13,780 bases of DNA from Chloroflexota bacterium (GTDB lineage Bacteria > Chloroflexota > Anaerolineae > Anaerolineales > UBA4823), in contig JAGDMX010000034.1 of NCBI GenBank assembly GCA_017860725.1, positions 1 through 13,780 on the forward strand, read 5' to 3'. The notes beneath the pieces were generated by a model, which made no database searches, had not been told where the DNA came from, and saw nothing but the letters and a program-made list of their open reading frames with translations. Both the position numbers and the translations under genes were made by a program. Below are positions 7,022 to 12,843 of this stretch, one piece after another; positions within the stretch are counted from its first letter, which is position 1, and every line of letters begins with the position of its first letter.

Positions 7022-7360
7022 TTACTTGTTCGGGGGTGAGTCGGTAGGAGGATTTGGACGGAAAAGCAGGTTGGCCAGGGATGGATCGCCCGGAACGACG
7101 ATCTCGCCAAAAGCTGCCTCATATTTTGCCAGGTTTTCACTCAGCGCCCGGTGGAAGAGCTTGGCCCCTAATGGTGACATGACGAGGCGCGAGCGGACGC
7201 GTGCCGAGCCTGTACCCGGCACCAGGTGGGCAAAATCGAAGATCAACTCGGCTGGTGAGTGGGCAATCCGCACCAGGTTGACATACTCTGCCTCCAACCC
7301 GGCTGGGATTTCCAGCGGGGGGTGCTGAGGGATATTTGGTTTAGGTGGTTGGTTGGACAT
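7022..7360 (-). CDS. DUF3467 family protein
   Basis: 112 residues from the ATG at 7360, chosen because AGGAG (7369-7373) lies 8 bases upstream; an upstream ATG at 7405 would read through the hairpin that precedes this gene. After a Pro-rich start, the conserved DUF3467 pattern runs through YVNLVRIAHSPAELIFDF, then SRLVMSPLGAKLFHRALSEN and LAKYEAAFGEI. No enzyme motif or membrane segment is visible. The family is short, cytosolic and of unknown function. It lies between ssb and the translin gene (4-base gap to the latter), which suggests but does not show a link to single-stranded nucleic acids. The C-terminus is Pro/Asn-rich and probably disordered. Confidence 0.85.
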   Translation of the reverse strand: MSNQPPKPNIPQHPPLEIPAGLEAEYVNLVRIAHSPAELIFDFAHLVPGTGSARVRSRLVMSPLGAKLFHRALSENLAKYEAAFGEIVVPGDPSLANLLFRPNPPTDSPPNK

Positions 7361-7378
7361 CGCTAACACTCCTGAAAC

Positions 7379-7409
7379 CAGAGTGACTGCCCGAATGGCA
7401 GCCACTCTG
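7379..7409 (-). other. Intercistronic hairpin between ssb and the DUF3467 gene
   Basis: On the minus-strand transcript CAGAGTGGCTGCC and GGCAGTCACTCTG form a 13-bp stem (one G-U pair) around a 5-base loop (ATTCG). It starts about 20 bases after the ssb stop and ends 5 bases before the AGGAG of the next gene. There is no real U-tract after it (GTTTC), so a full terminator is doubtful. It may be a weak terminator, a 3' stabiliser giving more ssb than downstream mRNA, or a translation control element. Confidence 0.6.
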
Positions 7410-7429
7410 ATTTTGGGATAACCGGATTT

Positions 7430-7849
7430 TTAGAAGGGGATATCTTCATCCCCGGCAGGCGCAGGTGCGCCGGAATAGCTGCCGGCCTGGAAACCACCTT
7501 CCTCTTCACTACGGCCTAGAAACCGTACGGTGTTGGCCGAGACTTCGTAGGAGGCTCCCGGGCCGTTCTGGCCCTGCCAGATGCGCGGTCCGCCGGTCTT
7601 GGGATCGGGAACCAGGCGGCCTTCAATCAGTACGGAGCGGCCCTTACGCAGGTATTGGGAGCAGGTTTCAGCCTGCTTTCCCCAAACAGATACCCGGAAC
7701 CAGATGGTCTCTTTCACTTGCTGCCCATCCGAGCCAGTATACTGCCTGCTGGTAGCGACGCTCAGGTTTGTCACCGCCTGGCCGCTTGGGGTATAGCGCA
7801 TCTCGGGATCGCGGCCGAGATTCCCAACAATAATGATGGTGTGGTACAT
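7430..7849 (-). CDS. ssb: Single-stranded DNA-binding protein
   Basis: 139 residues. The start is the ATG at 7847-7849 with AGGAG at 7855-7859 (5-base spacer); the longer frame to 7924 runs through the leader hairpin and is not conserved. The OB fold (about 1-105) begins MYHTIIIVGNLGRDPEMRYT and contains the usual aromatic residues of the ssDNA-binding surface (Trp50, Phe51, Trp57). A short Gly/Ala/Pro linker leads to the acidic tip DEDIPF (134-139), the docking peptide for repair and replication partners. The protein coats single-stranded DNA during replication and recombination, normally as a tetramer. It is the first gene of an eight-gene run that ends in recN. It is not beside rpsF and rpsR as in many bacteria. 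A shorter tail than in E. coli SSB is normal for this group. Confidence 0.97.
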   Translation of the reverse strand: MYHTIIIVGNLGRDPEMRYTPSGQAVTNLSVATSRQYTGSDGQQVKETIWFRVSVWGKQAETCSQYLRKGRSVLIEGRLVPDPKTGGPRIWQGQNGPGASYEVSANTVRFLGRSEEEGGFQAGSYSGAPAPAGDEDIPF

Positions 7850-7861
7850 GGGGACTCCTTT

Positions 7862-7929
7862 CCTGGTGAGCGGTCTGTCTTGGGTTCCGGACGAACACCG
7901 TCCGGGGCAGATCCATCGGTTCACTCACC
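7862..7929 (-). promoter_or_regulatory. Structured leader of ssb
   Basis: Within the roughly 87-base leader, CCGGACG and CGTCCGG (7899-7905 and 7887-7893) make a 7-bp G+C-rich stem with a 5-base loop. Outside it, GGTGAG (7924-7929) can pair with CTCACC (7865-7870), giving a longer closing stem just upstream of the Shine-Dalgarno. This may be cis-regulatory or simply stabilising. No known riboswitch class is recognised. Confidence 0.4.
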
Positions 7930-7942
7930 GGTATTAAGAGAT

Positions 7943-7970
7943 ATTTTACTCTACCTTATGGAGGTGTAAA
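7943..7970 (-). promoter_or_regulatory. sigma70-type promoter for the ssb operon
   Basis: On the minus strand TTTACA (7965-7970, 5 of 6 to the -35 consensus) and TAAAAT (7943-7948, 5 of 6 to the -10) are separated by 16 bases, in the gap between the methyltransferase stop and ssb. Transcription would start near 7936, giving a leader of about 87 bases before the ssb ATG. Confidence 0.65.
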
Positions 7971-7978
7971 GGGTAGTA

Positions 7979-8830
7979 TTAATCGTTACGGAATTGCAGG
8001 CAGTAGTGATGGAAAGTATTGCTCACCCAGGCGTTGCCCAATCCGTAAGGAGCCAGGCGGATATCATCCTGGCACCAGATGCGTTCATCTTTGAGGGTAT
8101 ATGTGTGACTTAGATGCCCGGCTAAATCCCAGGCCAGCGGGTAGATTTTGCCTTTCTTTTTAACATTCTTGACGATGATGGTCAGGTATGCCCTCGGCTT
8201 CAGGAAGGGTTTCAGGTTGGCATATATCTCGATCAAGCTGGCGAGAAATTGATCATAATCATCCAGGTTTCCTAGATCGGCTGGGTCATCTGAGTAATAC
8301 ACATCCAAGTTAGCTGTCTCCCGCCGGTTTTTCTGGGTGTGAGCGCCCTGCTCGCGCAGCATATTCCAGTAAGGCGGGGAGGTGAGTACATAATCGACTT
8401 GCGGAATTGCGTATTGAGCGACCAGATCTGCAATGCACGCGGCGTTACCCTGAATGACTTCAGCTACCCATTGACCGGGGTCTTCTCCCAGGGCAGCGCG
8501 CTCCTGTTCCACTACCTGTCGAGCGATGGCGGCATAGCTTGGATTGAGCTCGATGCCATAGCTGTGCCGCCCCAGGCGCAGGGCTGCCACCAGGGTGCTA
8601 CCGGTGCCGGCCATCGGATCCAATACCGCCTGGCCGCGCCGGGTGAAGAACTCGATAAACTCTGCCGCCAGCGTCTCAGGAAATTTGGCCGGGTGGCGCA
8701 TCACATCTTTGCGGCGCGGTGGTGGATTGTGAATAAACCACGATTTCTGGAATTTTAGCCAGCTTTTCGGGTCCAGGTCGTTTAAGCGGTTGTGGAATGG
8801 GCGCTTGGGCATCGTAGCGTTATTGCTCAT
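7979..8830 (-). CDS. N4/N6-type DNA methyltransferase (probably N4-cytosine), orphan
   Basis: 283 residues. It transfers a methyl group from S-adenosylmethionine to an exocyclic amino group of a DNA base. Motifs in order are HPAKFP (46-51, motif X-like), DPMAGTGST (71-79, motif I, SAM binding), YGIELNP (91-97, motif II, acidic Glu94), and TSPPYW (150-155, motif IV). SPPY is typical of N4-cytosine enzymes, DPPY of N6-adenine. The motif order X-I-IV puts the target-recognition part, if any, in the C-terminal half. A basic segment is at about 230-240 (VKNVKKKGK). No restriction endonuclease or specificity subunit is in the window, so it is probably an orphan with an epigenetic or host role, unless its partner lies elsewhere. 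It overlaps the upstream lipoprotein gene by ATGA (8827-8830), so they are co-translated. Confidence 0.85.
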   Translation of the reverse strand: MSNNATMPKRPFHNRLNDLDPKSWLKFQKSWFIHNPPPRRKDVMRHPAKFPETLAAEFIEFFTRRGQAVLDPMAGTGSTLVAALRLGRHSYGIELNPSYAAIARQVVEQERAALGEDPGQWVAEVIQGNAACIADLVAQYAIPQVDYVLTSPPYWNMLREQGAHTQKNRRETANLDVYYSDDPADLGNLDDYDQFLASLIEIYANLKPFLKPRAYLTIIVKNVKKKGKIYPLAWDLAGHLSHTYTLKDERIWCQDDIRLAPYGLGNAWVSNTFHHYCLQFRND

Positions 8831-9603
8831 TCCCCGACCTCATAGACATCCAGGTCGGAAAAATTAACGGTCATGGTGTCTTCCCCGGCAGCTCGGGCAA
8901 AAACACTGATTGTGCCTTTGAGCATAGTGCCGTCCCGCACTGTGAACTGGTACAGGTCGTTGATATAAAAGCGCATTTCTTTGCCTTGGGCGTAAACAGC
9001 CAGGCGTGAGATACTCGGCGCGCCTGGCGGGACAGCCCCACTGTACATTGGCGCTTGAGGCGCCGAGGCGTTTCCCTGGTAGATGCGATCCAGGCGAGTG
9101 CGGCCATCGCAGGTTAGGGCAAAACGATAATAGCTCACATCAGAAGATAGGCGCAGCAGCAAGCCATACTGGTCTTCCCCACGGCAAATGCTGGGATTGG
9201 CAGTGACTTCGAGGTAGAAATCGCTCAAAGATGTTTCCTGGCGGGTGCTATACAGATACCCTTGTGGCTGGTTGATGGCGATGGACAGTTCGTTTTTCCC
9301 CAAGGCTGTGCTGCCAGCCTGGCTGCGACCGAGGGTCCACAGGTCGGGGTCGTTAAAGTCATCGCTGAAGAGCAGCGCTCCATGTTCGGGGCCAACTACT
9401 GCGGTTGGAGTGCCAATCGCAGATGGTGTGGGAAACATGGTATAGGTCGGCGTTGGCGGAAACCAAACAAACGTTGGGGTCGCCGTCTCTGTGGGGGCTG
9501 AGGTTTCCGTTGGTAATGGTGGGGGCGGGGTAGTCAGGGGTAGGCAAGCTGCCAACAGAGCCAGCAGGATCATCATACAGGTCGCCCCGAGCGTCAATTT
9601 CAT
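8827..9603 (-). CDS. Lipoprotein with LamG/DUF1080-like beta-sandwich domain
   Basis: 258 residues. A classical lipoprotein signal has lipobox L-A-A-C at 17-20 (Cys20). Residues 24-70 are a Pro/Thr-rich spacer that would hold the domain away from the membrane. The rest (about 77-256) is rich in beta strands: SDDFNDPDLWTLGR, QYGLLLRLSSDVSYYRFAL, MRFYINDLYQFTVRDG, and MTVNFSDLDVYEV. It has the layout of concanavalin-like carbohydrate- or protein-binding sandwiches and resembles the C-terminal domain of the HtrA-like protease at 523-2280. No catalytic residues are recognised. The ATG at 9601-9603 has no Shine-Dalgarno; TAAACT (9610-9615 read on minus) ends 7 bases before it, so a leaderless message is possible. 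It is divergent from the SDR gene at 9686 and coupled to the methyltransferase, an odd pairing. Confidence 0.85.
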   Translation of the reverse strand: MKLTLGATCMMILLALLAACLPLTTPPPPLPTETSAPTETATPTFVWFPPTPTYTMFPTPSAIGTPTAVVGPEHGALLFSDDFNDPDLWTLGRSQAGSTALGKNELSIAINQPQGYLYSTRQETSLSDFYLEVTANPSICRGEDQYGLLLRLSSDVSYYRFALTCDGRTRLDRIYQGNASAPQAPMYSGAVPPGAPSISRLAVYAQGKEMRFYINDLYQFTVRDGTMLKGTISVFARAAGEDTMTVNFSDLDVYEVGE

Positions 9604-9685
9604 GGCATTAGTTTACCATGCAGTAGGATAAGCTGAAGTAAAATAAGAACAGCAGGCCATTACCCATACTGAACAAGGAGCAACC
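9604..9685. promoter_or_regulatory. Divergent intergenic region
   Basis: 82 bases, A+T-rich for this window, must hold promoters for both the lipoprotein (minus) and the SDR dehydrogenase (plus). TAAAAT (9639-9644, plus) is the best -10-like box for the SDR gene, but no matching -35 is seen. AAGGAG (9675-9680) is its ribosome binding site. Confidence 0.35.
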
Positions 9686-10699
9686 GTGCGAAAAAAAGGA
9701 ATCCTCATCACCGGCGCTGCTGGCGAGATAGGTGACGCGCTGATCCGCAGCCTGGCATCCCGGGATCAATACCAGATCATAACATTGGATGTCCGGCCTT
9801 TGCCGACAGAAACGAGCAGTTTGGTAACGCACATCCAGGGGGACATCATGGATCAATCCATGCTGGCACGCCTGGTCAGCGAGTATGAGATTGCGACTAT
9901 TTACCACCTGGCAGCATTGCTGTCAACCCGAGCCGAGTTCACGCCGGAAGCCGCGCATAAAGTGAATGTTGAAGGAACCTTGGGTTTGCTGAAACTGGCC
10001 GCCGAGCAATCTCAATGGCGCGGTGAACCCGTTTTGTTTATCTTCCCCAGCTCGATCGCGGCATATGGGATGCCCGACCTGGAGACAAAAGCCAGATTTC
10101 CCCATGTGCGTGAGTGGGAGTGGAATTACCCGAAAACAATGTATGGCTGCAATAAGCTGTATTGCGAGCTATTGGGAATTTACTACAGCCAGCATTTTCG
10201 CCAATTAGCGGCCGATCGCCCGGTGATGCTAGATTTTCGCGGCGTGCGCTTCCCGGGGTTAATCAGCGCTTTTACGGTACCCAGTGGCGGTACCAGCGAT
10301 TATGGCCCGGAGATGTTGCATGCTGCCGCGCAACATCTCCCTTACGAGTGCTTCGTCAGCCCGGAAGCCTGCATCCCGTTTATGGCTATGCCGGACGCCG
10401 TGATAGCCCTGACCCATTTGGCGAATGCACCCCAGAGCGCCCTTTCACGCCGGGTGTATAACGTTACCAGCTTCAGCCTGACTGCGGCCGAGTTTAAGGA
10501 TTGGGTTGTGAAATATTTCCCTGATGCCCAAATTTCCTTTAAGCCGGATCTTAAACGCCAGGGAATCGTTGATAGCTGGCCGGCCGGGCTGAACGACAAC
10601 GATGCCCGCCGGGATTGGAGTTGGAAACCGGAGTATGACGTGCAGCGTGCTTTCTCTGAATACCTGGTTCCCAATATCCGCAATCGCTACCAGGGTTAA
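9686..10699 (+). CDS. SDR-type NAD-dependent L-threonine dehydrogenase-like / nucleotide-sugar epimerase-family protein
   Basis: 337 residues, GTG start with AAGGAG 5 bases upstream. The extended short-chain dehydrogenase fold has the Rossmann motif GAAGEIG (10-16), Asp35 after beta-2 (NAD preference), and the active-site Ser112/Ser113 and Tyr143-x3-Lys147 (YGCNK). The C-terminal half carries the phrases that set SDR-type L-threonine dehydrogenases apart from sugar epimerases: DFRGVRFPGLIS, YGPEMLHAA, and IPFMAMPDAVIAL. That enzyme oxidises L-threonine to 2-amino-3-ketobutyrate, which is normally cleaved by Kbl to glycine and acetyl-CoA; no kbl gene is in the window. The next gene starts 6 bases after the stop, so this is the first gene of a three-gene operon. 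An unusual perfect inverted repeat lies inside (10309-10340). A related epimerase activity cannot be excluded. Confidence 0.82.
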   Translation: MRKKGILITGAAGEIGDALIRSLASRDQYQIITLDVRPLPTETSSLVTHIQGDIMDQSMLARLVSEYEIATIYHLAALLSTRAEFTPEAAHKVNVEGTLGLLKLAAEQSQWRGEPVLFIFPSSIAAYGMPDLETKARFPHVREWEWNYPKTMYGCNKLYCELLGIYYSQHFRQLAADRPVMLDFRGVRFPGLISAFTVPSGGTSDYGPEMLHAAAQHLPYECFVSPEACIPFMAMPDAVIALTHLANAPQSALSRRVYNVTSFSLTAAEFKDWVVKYFPDAQISFKPDLKRQGIVDSWPAGLNDNDARRDWSWKPEYDVQRAFSEYLVPNIRNRYQG

Positions 10700-10705
10700 T
10701 CCAGT

Positions 10706-11863
10706 ATGGCTAGAAGTTCTATCGGTCAATCCAGACCGGGGCCGATTGTTCTGTTTGGCTCCGGAGAGACCTCACCAAGTGGACGTAAGGTCTTCGACCA
10801 GGTGCTCCACCGCCTGTATCAACCACCCAACATTGCCTTGCTGGAAACCCCGGCCGGGTTCGAACTGAATTCGGACAAGGTGATCGGACGGGTTATGGAT
10901 TTTATTACTCACCGATTGCAAAATTACAACCCGCAGGTATTCCCTGTCCCGGCGCGCCAACGCGGCACACCGTTCAGCCCGGATAATCCCGAAATTCTAA
11001 ATCCATTGTTGGACGCTGACCTGATCTTTATGGGTCCGGGCAGCCCTTCCTATGCGGTGCGCCAGCTCAAGGACAGCCTGGCGTGGCAGATGATGATCGC
11101 CTGTCATTATCTTGGAGTTGGATTGGTGCTGGCCAGTGCAGCAACGGTGGCAGTAAGTGCCTATTCGCTGCCGGTCTATGAGATCTACAAAGTCGGTGAA
11201 GACCTTCACTGGAAAGCGGGTTTGGACCTGTTTGGCCTGTATGGCTTGCCGCTGGTGTTTATTCCGCACTGGAACAACAATGAAGGCGGTCAGGAGCTGG
11301 ATACCAGTCGTTGCTTTATGGGGCAAGCGCGCTTCGCTCGCCTGGTTGAATTGCTACCACCCGGCTTGACGGTATTGGGCATTGACGAAAAAACTGCCTT
11401 GATGATGGATCTGGACCTGGGAGTTTGCCACGTGGCCGGTTTAGGAGGAGTTACATTAATCCACACCGGGCACGAACACCCGCAGGCCTCGGGCCTGCAG
11501 GAATTATCTGGGACGGGCCTTCCAGAGTTGGCTGAGCAGCGCGAGAGCCACATCCACATCTATCACAGCGGGGAGACATTTCCGCTGAGTGAATGTTGCC
11601 CGCTCGTCACACCGGAGTCAGGGATGGGTGTCCCGCCAGTGGTCTGGCAGCAGGTGATCCAAAGGCGAGAAAAACTCGAGCATCAGCGCTCGCAGATGCA
11701 ACTCCAGTTAGCGCCTGCCGAGGTGCTGGCTCTGGTAGATCAGCGGCAAACCGCTCGCCAGCGTAAAGATTGGGTTGCCGCCGACGATTATCGCAAGCGC
11801 ATCACCGAGCTGGGCTGGCAGGTGCAGGACACGCCCGAGGGACCTAAAGTAGAACCAATCTAA
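10706..11863 (+). CDS. S51 peptidase/type 1 glutamine amidotransferase-like protein with CysRS-like C-terminal tail
   Basis: 385 residues. The N-terminal two thirds resemble peptidase S51/cyanophycinase and class-I amidotransferase-like folds: GSGE (18-21), LIFMGPGSPSYAVRQL (106-121), a putative nucleophile Ser144 in LASAAT, and His188 in FIPHWNNNEGG, followed by GIDEKTAL (225-232). The nucleophile elbow is unusual because the flanking glycines of GxSAGA are Leu and Ala here, so activity is uncertain. Residues about 335-385 (LALVDQRQTARQRKDW through AADDYRKRITELGWQVQDTPEGP) look like the C-terminal helical module of cysteinyl-tRNA synthetases, although no HIGH or KMSKS motif or CysRS catalytic domain is present. 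Automatic pipelines may therefore call it a CysRS fragment. It lies 6 bases after the SDR gene and 13 before the next. The substrate is unknown. Confidence 0.7.
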   Translation: MARSSIGQSRPGPIVLFGSGETSPSGRKVFDQVLHRLYQPPNIALLETPAGFELNSDKVIGRVMDFITHRLQNYNPQVFPVPARQRGTPFSPDNPEILNPLLDADLIFMGPGSPSYAVRQLKDSLAWQMMIACHYLGVGLVLASAATVAVSAYSLPVYEIYKVGEDLHWKAGLDLFGLYGLPLVFIPHWNNNEGGQELDTSRCFMGQARFARLVELLPPGLTVLGIDEKTALMMDLDLGVCHVAGLGGVTLIHTGHEHPQASGLQELSGTGLPELAEQRESHIHIYHSGETFPLSECCPLVTPESGMGVPPVVWQQVIQRREKLEHQRSQMQLQLAPAEVLALVDQRQTARQRKDWVAADDYRKRITELGWQVQDTPEGPKVEPI

Positions 11864-11876
11864 ACTAGGAGCAACT

Positions 11877-12773
11877 ATGACCACAACGCTAACCGTTGGC
11901 TACATTGGTCTGGGATTGATGGGAAAATCGATGGCTCGCAACATCTGCAAAGCAGGCTTTCCCCTGGTGGTCCATAACCGCAGCCGAGCTGCAGTGGATG
12001 AACTGGTGGCAGAAGGCGCAAAAGCCGCCTATACTCCGGCTGAGGTGGCAGCGCAGTCGGACTTCATCTTTACAAATTTGCCTGACTCGCCGGATGTTTA
12101 CCAGGTGGTATTAGGGGTCAATGGGATTATCGAAGGGGCGCATCCAGGGTCAATTTTTGTGGATAATTCGACTATCAAGCCGGCTGTCACCCGTGAGATT
12201 GCGAGAGCTCTGGCTGAGAAGAATGTGCTCAGTCTGGATGCGCCGGTCAGCGGGGGGGATATTGGTGCGCGCAACGCTACCCTGACGATCATGGTTGGAG
12301 GACCGGCAGAAGCTCTGGAACGTGTCATGCCAGTGTTTCAGGCGATGGGAAAGAGCATCACCCACGTGGGGGATGCGGGTGCCGGGCAGATTGCCAAAGC
12401 CGCCAACCAGATCATGGTGGCGGCCCAAATGGTGGCGATGGGAGAGCTACTGATTTTTGCCAAAAAAGCTGGAGCCGATCCACAAAAGGTGATTGAGGCG
12501 ATCCGCGGTGGGGCAGCACAATGCTGGACGCTGGATGTCAAGCCGCCGAGATTATTTTCCGGCAACCGGGAGCCGGGATTCAAGGCTTATATGCAGGCCA
12601 AAGATTTAGCTATTGTCATGGAGACCGCGCGCCAGTATGGCATCCCACTGCCTTCAGCGGCTGTAGATGCACAGCTTTACAATGCCATGCTGGAGATGGA
12701 GATGGCCGGCAGCGACAACTCTGCCGTGATCGGAGTGCTGGAAGCGCTGGCAGGGGTAAGGCTATTAGACTGA
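11877..12773 (+). CDS. Beta-hydroxyacid dehydrogenase (2-hydroxy-3-oxopropionate reductase / 3-hydroxyisobutyrate dehydrogenase family)
   Basis: 298 residues, AGGAG (11867-11871) 5 bases before the ATG. The N-terminal Rossmann motif is GYIGLGLMG (8-16). HNRS (33-36) after beta-2 suggests NADP rather than NAD. The substrate-binding signature DAPVSGGDIGA (121-131) and the catalytic-lysine motif GAGQIAKAANQI (168-179, Lys174, Asn178) are complete, and an all-helical C-terminal dimer domain follows. Family members interconvert short beta-hydroxyacids and their aldehydes. The likeliest names are tartronate semialdehyde reductase (GarR/GlxR type) or 3-hydroxyisobutyrate dehydrogenase, but paralogues are hard to separate by eye. 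As the third gene of the operon with the threonine-dehydrogenase-like SDR, it may serve amino acid or hydroxyacid breakdown. The 3' end forms one arm of a hairpin that includes the stop codon. Confidence 0.88.
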   Translation: MTTTLTVGYIGLGLMGKSMARNICKAGFPLVVHNRSRAAVDELVAEGAKAAYTPAEVAAQSDFIFTNLPDSPDVYQVVLGVNGIIEGAHPGSIFVDNSTIKPAVTREIARALAEKNVLSLDAPVSGGDIGARNATLTIMVGGPAEALERVMPVFQAMGKSITHVGDAGAGQIAKAANQIMVAAQMVAMGELLIFAKKAGADPQKVIEAIRGGAAQCWTLDVKPPRLFSGNREPGFKAYMQAKDLAIVMETARQYGIPLPSAAVDAQLYNAMLEMEMAGSDNSAVIGVLEALAGVRLLD

Positions 12774-12786
12774 TAAGCCTTACCCC
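12753..12786 (+). terminator. Hairpin terminator overlapping the 3' end of the hydroxyacid dehydrogenase gene
   Basis: GGGGTAAGGCT (12753-12763) and AGCCTTACCCC (12776-12786) form a perfect 11-bp stem; the 12-base loop contains the TGA stop (12771-12773). The U-rich tract is weak (CGCTTTAGTTGTCT). A translating ribosome would cover the left arm, so termination may depend on ribosome release. Confidence 0.55.
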
Positions 12787-12843
12787 CGCTTTAGTTGTCT
12801 AAGTTCTATTAGGATCACCACTTTCCTTCTGCCAGGAGGGAGC

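Noticed and set aside
7850..7924. N-terminal extension of SSB by 25 residues
   Set aside because: The extension reads through the leader hairpin and lacks conservation, while the ATG at 7849 has AGGAG at ideal spacing and begins exactly at the OB fold.
7979..8830. Restriction-modification system
   Set aside because: Only the methyltransferase is present; the neighbours are a lipoprotein and ssb, neither resembling an endonuclease.
11482..11498. Hairpin GCAGGCC-TCG-GGCCTGC inside the S51-like gene
   Set aside because: A short 7-bp G+C stem in coding sequence; expected by chance in G+C-rich DNA and with no positional meaning.
10706..11863. Annotation as cysteinyl-tRNA synthetase
   Set aside because: Only the C-terminal tail is similar; the HIGH and KMSKS motifs and the catalytic Rossmann domain of CysRS are absent.
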